NCBI RefSeq assembly: GCF_035594125.1
Contig: NC_087191.1
Location: 3,107,967-3,171,966, forward strand
Direction: 5' to 3'
DNA length: 64,000 bases
From: Scylla paramamosain
Lineage: Eukaryota; Arthropoda; Malacostraca; Decapoda; Portunidae
Part shown: one piece after another, positions 27,951 to 38,880 of the stretch
Position numbering within the stretch: position 1 is the stretch's first letter
Layout: each line of letters starts with the position of its first letter
The notes under the pieces: model-generated
Databases searched by the model: none
Told to the model about the DNA's origin: nothing
What the model saw: the letters and a program-made list of their open reading frames with translations, nothing else
Made by a program: the position numbers and the translations under genes

Positions 27951-28664
27951 TGTTACCGCCGAGCGAGTGAAAGAAGTTGTTGCTGAGCAAGCGTATGCTA
28001 AATAATATGATCTGTGTTATGGGAGTTGAAGTGAACTAGTATACTCGTATGAAGCATGGGTAACACTAAGGAAACTAAGTTAATTAGAGCAGAGATTATG
28101 GAAAGTGAATTCATTATGGTAGTTAATTGCAGTAATGAAGATGTGTGAGAGGAACTAGCTGTGGAGAGCTTAGCTGCAGAGAGGTAGTGAGGGTCGTGTT
28201 TACGTGGTAAAGTTGATGACATGGCGCGAAGGGTAAATAAGACACAGAGGGATCTCCCTAGAGGAATTAGTCACCCGGGAACTATTGCTGACCTAAGGAT
28301 AAGACGGGCAGGCGTGAGGCGCTGAGGGCCAGCAGGAACGAAACCCGGAGGGACAGATTCCTTTTGTACCGCCACCCAGTTAGGAAAGATCGGACCTCTA
28401 CAATACAGACGCAGGTGTTGCTTGGTGACAGGCCTCCTTAAGACCCCAAACACGTGAGTTCCACATCTGTGTTACGAGGGGTTGATTGCCCTAATTAGCA
28501 TAATCCATGATTAGTGATGCATATGTTGATACAGTACGTAATGGTTAGTAGTGCTACGCATGTCTTATGTTTATTATGTATGTCTTCAGGTTTGACCGAA
28601 TGCAATAAACGATTCGCGTCACCGTGTGGGTCTAAAATCATTTAGCTGCCTCCGGGCAGCTACA
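27951..28664 (+). mobile_element. Solo LTR of the 'TGTTACCGCC' family (variant)
   Basis: Starts TGTTACCGCC and ends GGGCAGCTACA, so it has TG...CA termini. Flanks GTATT and ATATT match in four of five bases. An AATAAA signal lies at ~28,604, near the right end as expected for an LTR on the plus strand. The right ~110 bp (ACCGTGTGGGTCTAAA and neighbours) match the reverse complement of the LTRs at 42.9 and 46.6 kb. The middle matches the nested LTR at 43,390-43,999, so it looks chimeric between two related LTR families. Confidence 0.75.
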
Positions 28665-29537
28665 ATATTGGAGATACGTCCAACATACCCTTTTTCTTAC
28701 CTCCAATCCTTTCGCTTATGCTGTCACCCAATCTTCTCTGTTGGGTTCCTTCGATCACAATCTCAAATCTGTATCACTCCAATCCCTCCTCAGAATCTCC
28801 TAAAGCGGAGGTGCCTTTGGTGTTTTGCTTCTGCTAGTTGGGGGAACCTGAGGAGATATTTATTATGATGATTTTTTCTTGGAATGACTACAGCTTCGGT
28901 GTCAGAGACCCGTCTCTGTGTACTGAGCACATAACATAGATGATAGTGTCTGGCATGGAGGCGTACATTCCTCTCTCTTTCTCTCGACCTAAATCTTCCA
29001 AACCTTGGTTTAACACAGTCTGTTCTCGTGCTATACATGATAGAGATGTGGCCCACAAAGGTACTTGAGCCTTCCATCACCAGAATCTCATGCACTTTAT
29101 ATTTCTGGCCGGAATCATGCCAAGTCTGTTCTCCAACTAGCCAAAAAATGCCTTCATTAAAAGAAAGTATCAAAATCTTTCAAGATCTAAGTCCCCTCGT
29201 GACTTATGGTATCCAGTCAAAAACATCTCCAATAACTTTGCTTCTTCATCTTTTTCTCTTTTATTTCAACCTCATGGCACCACTTCCATCTCATCTATTT
29301 CTAAAGCTGAACTCTTCGCTCAAACCTTTTCTAAAAATTCTACCTTGGATGATTTAGGGCTTGTTCCTCCCTCTCCTCTACCTTCTGACTACTTCATACT
29401 ACTCATTAAGATCCTTCACAGTGATGTTTTCCATGCCCTCGCTGACCTTAACTCTCGGAACACTTATGGACCTGATGGAGTCCCTCCTATTCTTCTCCAA
29501 AATTATGCCTCCGTGCTTGCACTTTGCCTAATCAGAC

Positions 29538-29612
29538 TCTTCCAACTCTGTCTGTTAACAGACAGAGTTGGAAGACATTTTTAGGAACAGACATTCAGCC
29601 TGTTCCTAAAAA
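29538..29612. repeat. Perfect 38-bp palindrome plus 13-bp inverted repeat
   Basis: 29,538-29,575 is a perfect palindrome centred on TTAA (arms TCTTCCAACTCTGTCTG...). 29,578-29,590 (TTTTTAGGAACAG) is the inverse of 29,600-29,612 (CTGTTCCTAAAAA). Both replace normal LINE-1 sequence in copy E. Confidence 0.95.
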
Positions 29613-30240
29613 TGGTGACCGTTCTAATCTCTCAAACTACCGTCTTATTGATTTAATTTCCTGACTCTCTATTCTCAACAGGAAAATTCTTAAACATCTA
29701 TCACTTCACAACCTTCCATCTGATCGCTAGTGTGGGTTCTGTCGAGGCCGCTCTCTTGGTGAGCTTCTGGCTTTCCTTACTAAGTCTTGGTCCTCCTCTT
29801 TTAGGAATTTTGGTGAAACGTTTACTGTTACCTTGGACATATCAAAAACTTTTTGATAGAGTCTGACACAAAACTTTGATTTCCAAACTACCCTCCTATG
29901 GCTCCTCTCCTTCTCTCTGTAACTCAAGTTTTCTTTCTGACCGTTCTATTATTGCTGTGGTAGACGGTCACTGTTCTTTTGCTAAATCTATTAACAGTGG
30001 TGTTCCTCAGGGTTCTGTCCTGTCACCCACTCTCTTCCTATTATTCATCAATGATCTTCTAACCCAAAGTTTTTGTTATATCCACTCCTACGCTAATGAT
30101 ACCACTTTTCCACGTTTTTTTTTTTGCAGACGACCAACCCTTCAGGAAGTAAACAGTTCATGCAGGGAAGCCACTGAACACCTGACTTATGATTTTTCTA
30201 AAATTTCTGATTGGGGCAGAGTAAACTTAGTATTGTTTGC

Positions 30241-30667
30241 AGCATCCTTGTGCTGGCGTGTCACACACAAAGAGATACGAAATGCAGCATCACACTTAGT
30301 CATGTTTATTGAGGGTAATATCATAACACGCAAAAATGGGCTGAGAGGCAGACGTCTGTGTGTACAAGAGACCTGCTGGCTGCTTGTGTGTGTATGAAAC
30401 AGGTCAGAATTTACTGCCTGATTTCTCCCAATGTGCGGACTCTCAAACTAGCTGCAGTGCAGCAACGGATGCATGAACACCATAAAAATATGTTGATCGA
30501 AGTTTGGGGTAGTGGAGAGTGGTGGACTTTGCCAGTATTAGTCAGTGAAGATTTTGACCAATGGTCTACCCGCACCCTCGACTCGTGAACTATATTCTGC
30601 GCATGCGTACTAAAGGCGTGATATCACAGTTGCCAAGGAAACGGAGACGCCGTGCTTGGAGTCAGAA
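30241..30667. other. Possible 5' UTR/promoter of an ORF1-bearing LINE
   Basis: No protein motif. The last part has GCGCATGCGTACTAAAGG (30,600-30,617), whose GCGCATGCG core resembles an NRF1-type promoter element. It lies directly upstream of the ORF1 remnant starting at 30,668. The role is inferred from position only. Confidence 0.3.
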
Positions 30668-31268
30668 ATGGCAGAGTACGAGAATGCTGACACAGTCATG
30701 AATTTGACTGCAAGCCAGATTACTAAAATGACAAACCCCCAACAAAAGGCTCCTTTTAATATACTTTTGAATGCCAAGAGACAAGAAGATCCTGCAAAAT
30801 CAACCCTTCTTGAAGAAATAACCTATCTACGAGAAGAGATACGGGAAATGAAGCAAATCCGGAAAGAAGTGGAGCTGTTAACTACAAGACTGGACGTTGT
30901 TTATACAATAATCCACGAACAATAACTCTTCCTGGAATCGATGGATAGCAAGGAGCGACGCCAGAACATCATAGTCCTGGGTGTGAAGGAAGAAGCGGAT
31001 GAGATGGGGACGTCGGTTGACGAGAAAGTGAAGACAACCCTGGACACTGCTGGATACACCGATCTTGACATGACTGAATGGCAGATGAAGCGACTTGGGA
31101 AGGAGAACGAGATGAAGAAACGGCCCATACTGCTGAATGTCAACAACCAGAGATAAGGTGACGACATCCTGAGAGTAGCGACGAACTTGAAAGGAGCCAG
31201 AGGAACAATGGCTAGAATTTACCTGAAGAAAGATGTTCACCCATCTATACGAAAGGAACAAGCTTGAC
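30668..31268 (+). pseudogene. LINE ORF1 remnant: coiled coil and RRM-like domain
   Basis: From the ATG at 30,668 (MAEYENADTV) the frame encodes a Glu/Lys/Leu-rich coiled coil (residues ~45-80). An RRM-like segment follows with RRQNIIVLGVKEE and RPILLNV strands, then LKGARGTMARIYLKKDVHP. The pattern is that of L1/Tx1-like or RTE ORF1 nucleic-acid chaperones. Two in-frame stops (30,923-30,925 and 31,154-31,156) break it. No ORF2 follows; the sequence joins the 3' end of a BEL-type pol within a few bases. Confidence 0.65.
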
Positions 31269-31269
31269 T

Positions 31270-31549
31270 AAGGATGTCAAAGTAGTGTCGTAGTGTCAAA
31301 GTTAAGACTGCAAAGGGAGTAATTAGTAGGCCAGTGCAAAAACTGCATAACTTGGAGCTTTCATCAGCAGGGGAGGATGTTACAACAGATGAAGCTCATA
31401 GTCCCTTAACACCAACAGATGCCTTCCCAGCATATGCTCAAGGTTCTGATGAGGCTCACTCCATGACACTGTCGTCAACTTATGTGTCTAGAACAGGACG
31501 AACTGTAAAGCCTCCTCAGAGGCTGAATATGAGAGATTTGAGGGTTTGA
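31270..31549 (+). pseudogene. Extreme C-terminus of an LTR-retrotransposon pol (BEL/Pao-like)
   Basis: The frame contains VKTAKGVISRPVQKLHNLEL and ends RTGRTVKPPQRLNMRDL before the stop. A beta-strand followed by R-P-x-x-K-L, then an R-S/T-G-R-x-x-K-P-P tail, is characteristic of the end of BEL and gypsy integrases. About 190 bp further on, a purine-rich tract (GGTGGGGAGA) precedes a TG-starting LTR-like sequence at 31,749, fitting the 3' end of an LTR element. Confidence 0.6.
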
Positions 31550-31748
31550 GATGTATTGTAGATTTAGGTTGATGATCAGTATTGTCCCTTTGGGTATTGT
31601 TTATTGTTTTATTGTATCATTTGCTTCCCAGGGTGAGGGTTGAGTTGTCTCTTAGTGAGACATTTGTATTTATACATCCTGATGCCATATGATCATGTTG
31701 TTGAGAGTAAGGATAGGAGTTATTAAAAGTACTCCTATGGTGGGGAGA

Positions 31749-31990
31749 TGTTGGCGCCAGGGGTTTGAATGATGTTGACGCCAGAGGTTTGAACTTGGTT
31801 CACTCGTTTGTGAGGAAGAATGGGATTACCAAGATTATTTGTATTGAGACTTTAAAGGGTGTTGATATTTGATTTATTATTATATATGAATTTACATTAA
31901 TTTGGGTATAAATTATATGTTTGTTCATAGGTCGGTGCACAAAAAAGCTGCGCCTGACGACGTGGCAAACCCGCAGGCAACAATGACGTG
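31749..31990 (+). mobile_element. LTR-like sequence between a pol tail and a gag
   Basis: Starts TGTTGGCGCCAGG directly after the purine tract and opens with a ~23-bp tandem duplication (TGTTGGCGCC.../TGTTGACGCC...). The right border is not clear; the gag frame is already open by 31,987. It could be a 3' LTR of the upstream fragment, the 5' LTR of the downstream BEL element, or one LTR shared by both. Confidence 0.45.
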
Positions 31991-32028
31991 TCAGGCACAG
32001 CTTATTTGTTGGCTTATTTGTTGAACTG

Positions 32029-34410
32029 TTGGCGAAACTGGATAAAACTGCCGTCCATGAAGGGTCGGGAAGTAGTGAAGATAAGTCTGCAAGTGCAAGC
32101 GCAGTGTCTACTAGTGCCAGTGTGAATCTTCCACGGCTCGGCTTGCCGAAGTTTAGTGGTGAACTAACCCAGTGGCAGTCATTTTGGGATTTGTTCGTGG
32201 CCATGGTAGACGACTCTACTCTACCAGACATCAGCAAGTTCACCTATCTGCAGGCCTTATTGGAAGGTGAGGCCAAGTATGTCATCCAAGGCTTGTCACT
32301 TACTGCAGTTAATTATGCTGTGGCCTGTAATCTGTTGAAGGAGCGGTATGGGAAGCCAGAGAGGATTATCTTCGCCCACATTCAAGCTCTTCTTGGCTTG
32401 AGCATGCCGTTCAAGCCTCAAGGATCTACAACTTATGTGTCTGCCTTGAGAAAGCTGCAGGATGACCTCCTGATCCACATCAGGAGTTTGGAGGCACTGG
32501 GGGTAAGTGGCAGTGAGTTTGGCGTCTTCCTCACTCCAGTGATTTTGTCCCGTCTGCCGAGCGACATCCGTTTGGAGTGGTCGAGGGAAGGATCGGGTCA
32601 CGAAAGGGATCTCGCATGGCTGCTGGATTTTCTTAGGAAAGAGATTGAGCGCCGTGAACGCTCAGACTACTTTGAGGACATCACTACTGCTGCAGGGACA
32701 GACGGCCGCAGTGTGAGGGAGTCGGAGAGAAGAAAGAAGTCTCCTAGTTCTGCACTTGCTCTTCAGACAGTCTCAGAGACATATTCAGGTGGGTGTGGAT
32801 TTTGTAATAAGTTCCATTCCAGTGAAAAGTGCTTTAAAGTTATCAAACTTCCACATGCAGAACGACTGGAAAATATTCGTTCTGCTGACCTGTGCTTTAA
32901 GTGCTTAAAAAGGGGGCACGTAGCTAGAGGTTGCAAGGCAAAGTGCTCTAAGTGTAAAGGCAACCATAATGTCCTTCTCTGCTCAAAGGATAATGTTTCA
33001 CCTAAGGGCAGGACTGTTAGTCAGCCGGCCAAGGAGAGTGAAGGTGAAACGGGAGATACCAATGTTATGCCTGGTGATCTAGTTGGTGTTTGTCATTCTT
33101 CACATTTTAAACAAAGGTGTTGTGTCTTGCCAACAGCAAAAGTTAAAGTGTATGGAAAGCATGGCAAGTACAGTGAAGCTAACTTGTTGTTCGACTCTGG
33201 GGTAGATCGATCCTATGTGTCGAGTGAATTTGTAAGGAAGGTTAGGCCTACATTGGTATCTTCTGAACAGATGTCCTATTCTGCCTTTGGGGGAAGTAAG
33301 AGTTCTAGATCTACCCAGTGTGATATTTATGACCTGAATTTAGTTGATGTTAATTATGAAGCTGTGTGTTTACTTGCAGCTGAAGTGCCCACAATATGTG
33401 CTCCATTATTACGTCCTTGTGTTCCAGCTGAAACACTACTGCCCTTTAAGTCTGTGCAGTTAGCAGATGAGTATGAGCGGGACAGGAAGGTAAATGTGGA
33501 CATTTTGATAGGACTTGATGCCTATTGGAAATTTGTAATCCCCAACAAGAATTTGCAGGTTGAGGGACTAGTGGCTGAAGAGACGGTGTTTGGTTGGATC
33601 CTGTCTGGGATTTGTGCTTCGGCATCCAAGGGAAATGTTAAGTTGTCTCAGATGTTATGCATTAACAATTTCAATGAGAATGAGTTACATAAGTTTTGAG
33701 GTTTAGAGTCAGTGGGAATTTGTAACAAGGAAGTACATCCTGATGTTAGCAACCATCCTGTGTTAAAATCCTTTTCAGAGACAGTTAAGTTTAAGGATGA
33801 TAGATATGAGGTTGCTCTTCCCTGGAAATCAGAGCATAAGTGTAGCCTCCAAAATAAAGAAAGGCTTGCAAGAAACAAGTTGTTATGTTTGATGCATAAA
33901 TTTAAATCCAATCCTAAACTTCGGGAGGAGTATGATGCCGTATTTGAGGGTTACGAACGGGAAGGCATCATTGATGAGGTACCTGAGGGTGAGATGAACA
34001 CCCCATACCCCACATTCTACCTTCCTCATCATCCTGTCATCAGGGAAGTCAGCACCACAAGTAAAGTAAGACCAGTCTTTGACGCATCTGCTGTGAGCTA
34101 TAATGGAGTTTCATTAAATCACTGTTTTGAGGTGGGTCCCCTTCTTAACCCACAGTTGATAGAGGTAATTATGAGGTTCAGAAGGTGGAAGGTTGCTTTA
34201 ACTGGTGATATAACTAAAGCTTTCCTCCAGATTAATGTAAGGAAAGAAGACAGGGACGTGCATAGATTTCTTTGGAACTATAATGGTAACATTCGGATAA
34301 TGAGATTTACTAGAGTTCCATTTGGCAATAAAAGTAGTCCATTACTGTTGAATGCAACTGTTAAACATCATTTTAAAAGCTTTCCTGATTCTGAAGTTAT
34401 TGCAGAGCTT
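32029..34410 (+). pseudogene. BEL/Pao retrotransposon gag, protease and first half of RT
   Basis: The frame has no ATG near its start and only ~35 residues precede LPKFSGELTQW, so the gag N-terminus is missing. In order: gag core (QWQSFWDLF ... YLQALLEGEA), three zinc motifs around residues 256-325 including CFKCLKRGHVARGC, an aspartic protease with LLFDSGVDRSYVS, then RT with VRPVFDASA, VALTGDITKAFLQI (motif A, catalytic Asp present) and RVPFGNKSSP. One stop (TGA 33,697-33,699) lies in an otherwise continuous frame, probably a mutated Trp codon. The RT ends at 34,410 at the LINE-1 copy F insertion, before its YxDD motif. Confidence 0.9.
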
Positions 34411-36330
34411 ATTTTTTTTTTTTTTATGTAGGAAGGACACTGGCCAAGGGCAACAAAAATCTAATAAAAAAAATGCCCACTGAAATGCCAGTCCCATAAA
34501 AGGGTCAAAGCAGTGGTCAAAAATTGATGAATAAGTGTCTTGAAACCTCCCTCTTGAAGGAATTCAAGTCATAGGAAGATGGAAATACAAAAGCAGGCAG
34601 GGAGTTCCAGAGTTTACCAGAGAAAGGGATGAATGATTGAGAATACTGGTTAACTCTTGCATTAGAGAGGTGGACAGAATAGGGGTGAGAGAAAGAAGAA
34701 AGTCTTGTGTAGCGAGGCCGCGGAAGGAGGGGAGGCATGCAGTTAGCAAGATCAGAAGAGCAGTTAGTAGAAAAATAACGGTAGAAGACAGCTAGATATG
34801 CAGCACTGCGCCAGTGAGAGGCTGAAGACAGTCAGTTAGAGGAGAGGAGTTGATGAGACGAAAAGCTTTTCATTCCACCCTGTCTAGAAGAGCAGTATGA
34901 GTGGAACCCCCCCAGACATGTGAAGCATACTCCATACACGGACGGATAAGGCCCTTGTACAGAGTTAGCAGCTGGGGGGGTGAGAAAAACTGGTGGAGAC
35001 GTCTCAGAACACCTAACTTCATAGAAGCTGTTTTAGCTAGAGATGAGATGTGAAGTTTCCAGTTCAGATTATAAGTAAAGGACAGACCGAGGATGTTCAG
35101 TGTAGAAGAGGGGGACAGTTGAGTGTCATTGAAGAAGAGGGGATAGTTGTCTGGAAGGTTGTGTCGAGTTGATAGATGGAGGAATTGAGTTTTTGAGGCA
35201 TTGAACAATACCAAGTTTGCTCTGCCCCAATCAGAAATTTTAGAAAGATCAGAAGTCAGGCGTTCTGTGGCTTCCCTGCATGATATGTTTACCTCCTGAA
35301 GGGTTGGACGTCTATGAAAAGACGTGGAAAAGTGCAGGGTGGTATCATCAGCGTAGGAGTGGATAGGACAAGAAGTTTGGTTTAGAAGATTATTAATGAA
35401 TAATAAGAAGAGAGTGGGTGACAGGACAGAACCCTGAGGAACACCACTGTTAATAGATTTAGGAGAAGAACAGTGACCGTCTACCACAGCAGCAATAGAA
35501 CGGTCAGAAAGGAAACTTGAGATAAAGTTACAGAGAGAAGGATAGAAACCGTAGGAGGGTAGTTTGGAAATCAAAGCTTTGTGCCAGACTCTATCAAAAG
35601 CTTTTGATATGTCCAAGGCAACAGCAAAAGTTTCACCAAAATCTCTAAAAGAGGATGACCAAGACTCAGCAAGGAAAGCCAGAAGATCACCAGTAGAGCG
35701 GCCTTGACGGAACCCATACTGGCGATCAGATAGAAGGTTGTGAAGTGATAGATGTTTAAGAATCTTCCTGTTGAGGATAGATTCAAAAACTTTAGATAGG
35801 CAGGAAATTAAAGCAATAGGACGGTAGTTTGAGGGATTAGAACGGTCACCCTTTTTAGGAACAGGTTGAATGTAGGCAAACTTCCAGCAAGAAGGAAAGG
35901 TAGATGTTGACAGACAGAGCTGAAAGAGTTTGACTAGGCAAGGTGCAAGCACGGAGGCACAGTTTCGGAGAGCAATAGGAGGGACCCCATCAGGTCCATA
36001 AGCCTTCCGAGGGTTTAGGCCAGCGAGGGCATGGAAAACATCATTGCGAAGAATTTTAATAGGTGGCATGAAGTAGTCAGAGGGTGGAGGAGAGGGAGGA
36101 ACAAGCCCAGAATCGTCCAAGGTAGAGTTTTTAGCAGAGGCTTGAGCAAAGAGTTCAGCTTTAGAAATAGATGTGATAGCAGTGGTGCCATCTGGTTGAA
36201 ATAGAGGAGGGAAAGAAGAAGAAGCAAAGTTATTGGAGATATTTTTGGCTAGATGCCAGAAATCACGAGGGGAGTTAGATCTTGAAAGGTTTTGACATTT
36301 TCTGTTAATGAAGGAGTTTTTGGCTAGTTG
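34411..36330 (-). mobile_element. LINE-1 family copy F, inserted in the BEL element
   Basis: Minus-strand, 5'-truncated copy with the family A-tail at 34,411-34,424. The frame 34,870-36,120 is open for 416 codons and includes [31 protein letters not shown] and an intact YADDTTLHF, continuing into the thumb. The downstream C-terminal part is readable to about 34,517 after a frame change. No target duplication was found, and BEL sequence is missing at the site. Confidence 0.9.
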
Positions 36331-36951
36331 TCGGTGCCGAGGTTGGAATTAATGGGTGCTTTTCTGTGTGCTAGGCTATCTGTATTTGTGAAGACTTCCC
36401 TATACTTAACTGATGTACAAATGTACTGCTGGACTGATTCTAAAGTAGCATTGTCATGGATAAAGGGAGACCCTAATAGATGGAAGACTTTTGTAGCGAA
36501 TAGAGTAACTGAGATTCAGAGTTTAATCACCCCAGTTTAGTGGAAGCAAATTCCTGGTAAAGATAATCCAGCAGACCATATTTCCAGAGGTGCCTTTACT
36601 GAAGACTTAATTTCCTGTACCTCGTGGCTGAATGGTCCTGCTTGGCTCTCTGAACACTTTACTTCCATGCAACAGGATGAGGTACCAGCAGCACTACCCA
36701 TTGTAGAGGAGGTATTCCCTGACAGCCCAGTGACATGCTTAGTGTCCGAGCATCCATCAGTAGGGATTGACTACGCCCGCTGGGATAATTTTACAAAAGC
36801 TATTAAGTGTGTAGCTTGGGTAATAAGGTTTGTGAACAATTGTAAACCTCATGCTGTTAAATGTTTTGGGCCCTTGTCTTATACAGAGTTAGATCAAGCT
36901 AAGACAAAGTTTGCGGTCTCTGAGCACTACCTGGTAAAGGCTTTGTTTTGA
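36331..36951 (+). pseudogene. BEL/Pao pol continuation: RNase H and connection to integrase
   Basis: It resumes with VPRLELMGAFLCARL, YCWTDSKVALSWIKGDPNRW and GKDNPADHISRG, the standard BEL/Pao RNase H landmarks. It then runs on to YLVKALF and stops at 36,951. A TAG at 36,538-36,540 breaks the frame. The integrase is absent. About 250 residues between the RT at 34,410 and this point, including the RT catalytic YxDD, are missing from the window. Confidence 0.85.
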
Positions 36952-37047
36952 GTTATTTGTTCTATTATTATTTTGAGTGCTTGTTATGCCCCTCTTTCCG
37001 ATCTAAAACCAAATTGATTGTCGTTGTAGTGGTTGTCATATTCCAGG

Positions 37048-37218
37048 TGTGCCGCTGGGTAGTGAAGACAGGCATCGGCAATACTGCATGAGCTGCTAGT
37101 GGAGGCAGCTTGGAGAGACCGGAAGTGGCATGGACGGTGATCGGTCGGCAAAGCAGCAGCGTGCTGGTCAATCACGGAGGGGCCGACATTATATAAGGAG
37201 CCGTGATGGCCCCCCCCC

Positions 37219-37292
<74 letters not shown>

Positions 37293-37477
37293 CCGTTTCC
37301 CATCTATGCCACACTGCAATGCCACAGAGAAGTGAAGCCAAGAGGAGAGAGAGCGCCCGTTTTCCGCCTACGTAACACTTGTGCTGACATCCTGCAGTGT
37401 GCTACCCTAGTGTGACGCTACGATGCTAGTCGCCTGCCGCTGCCATGACGTGACTGGGCCCCAGGCCATGGTGTGAG

Positions 37478-37511
<34 letters not shown>

Positions 37512-37966
37512 CACCTGCGTGGTCTGTTGCGGCGTGGGCCACCGGAGGAGACAGCTGTGCAATGCTGTGTACAAGTTGTGACCCCATAGTGTCCTATGCG
37601 GTGCCACTGTTCTGTGAGGTGGGCCACGTTACCCAGCGATAGAGACACTTTGTTGAGTGAGGGCCGGTGGTGCGACCCTTACTTGTACTGTACCGTGGTA
37701 GTGTGCCATGAGTCCTGCGGTACTGCTCTGTGCAGGCAATAAAGACAGGAGTGCTAGTGAGACTATTTTGTTGCCCTTCCTCTCCTCTCAGTAGTCTGTT
37801 GAGTCCAGACAGGTGCTATGTCTGCGTGCCTTATCCCCACTAACCAAAAGAAGCCGACCACGACAGCAGTGGTGGATTCCTCTTGTTTGTGGTGACCGCC
37901 TTGGGCTGCTGCAGTGGTAAGTGTGTACCTGAAGGCGCCTGAAGGCCGGAAGGGGCGTGCACAACA
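37048..37966 (+). mobile_element. Solo LTR, family B (plus)
   Basis: Starts TGTGCCGCTGGGTAGTG and ends GGGGCGTGCACAACA (TG...CA). It holds a TATA box (ATTATATAAGG, ~37,189-37,200), a (GA)n tract at 37,220-37,289, (GT)n at 37,481-37,510 and an AATAAA at ~37,739, the order expected for U3-R-U5. A reversed second copy is at 49,766-50,762. No target duplication is visible. It does not match the LTR-like sequence at 31,749, so it is probably unrelated to the adjacent BEL remnant. Confidence 0.75.
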
Positions 37967-38351
37967 GTAATATCATCCTCTTAATTTTTCTCATTAATCA
38001 CTAAGATTTATTTCCAGACTTCCCAATGAACTTCTTCTTTATCTTTATTAGAGTACTTTTTGGTGTTGTTTTTGTTTAGATAGCAACAGATGGTGCGCCG
38101 GTCGCCAACAGCTGACAGGGGCCTTGGCAGGAGGATAGCGAGCATTACCTGGATTTAAAATAATGGCTCCCTATAACAGCAAGTGCTGCTGTTGTATTTG
38201 AGTAGAAAAGAAGAGTACTCTGCAAGCAGTGAGACTCCATGTATTCTCCACTGACGTCAGAAGGTACGTGTGAAGGGCTGACCGAGGTAATGTTGTCAAC
38301 TTCAAATAAAAGGCAGTGTAAATAAAGGGAACGCCGTCACCTCCGAGGACT
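37967..38351. other. No gene recognised
   Basis: Low-copy-looking sequence with no motif on either strand. Confidence 0.4.
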
Positions 38352-38482
38352 TATCTCAACACGTGTCGACAGTGCCTAGTGGCTGACATGGGGTCACCGG
38401 ATGGCTGGGCCACATCCGGCAGGTCTAAGTTGCCAGTTGTGTTTCTTCCTTGCAATGTTACCAGGTCAGGCAAGGATACTAC

Positions 38483-38528
<46 letters not shown>

Positions 38529-38567
38529 AGATATATGATCACTATTTGCTAAATGTGCATAATCTCT

Positions 38568-38605
<38 letters not shown>

Positions 38606-38669
38606 GCAAGAGATATGATCACTTTTACGTCGCGAGACAAGCATCATGTCTCTTTTTCTCTTATCACGG

Positions 38670-38757
<88 letters not shown>

Positions 38758-38880
38758 TAGTATCCTCACCTGACCTGGCAATACTGCAAGGAAAATATAC
38801 AACTAGCAATTCGGCCCTAACAGACGCAGTCCAGCCAGCCGGGGATCTCATGTTGACACTAGTGCCCTTATCTCCTCATA
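38352..38880. repeat. Inverted repeat with (CT)n / (GA)n inner edges
   Basis: The left arm (38,380-38,487) and right arm (38,757-38,865) are inverted copies: GTAGTATCC, CCTGACCTGG, TGCAAGGAA and ACAACT-GCAA align in order. Inside the arms lie (CT)n (38,488-38,527), a short repeated motif (ATATGATCACT, twice), a second (CT)n (38,577-38,604) and (GA)n (38,672-38,755). It may be a foldback element whose loop became microsatellite. Confidence 0.75.

Larger units (their letters stand above)
27140..30240 (+). mobile_element. LINE-1 family copy E, interrupted by a solo LTR, 3'-truncated
   Basis: The 5' part (27,140-27,950) has the family 5' UTR, the ATGGCAACTCCTACTCC start at 27,317 and the endonuclease ([23 protein letters not shown] region). 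A 714-bp solo LTR (27,951-28,664) is inserted between the [14 protein letters not shown] triplets. The element resumes at 28,665 through the RT ([22 protein letters not shown]) but its YADD box reads YAND. It stops abruptly around 30,240, about 750 bp before the normal 3' end. A templated inversion lies at 29,538-29,612. Confidence 0.85.

Noticed and set aside
27140..28670. LINE-1 copy E as two separate insertions
   Set aside because: Sequence on both sides of 27,951-28,664 is collinear with copy G, so it is one LINE interrupted by an LTR.
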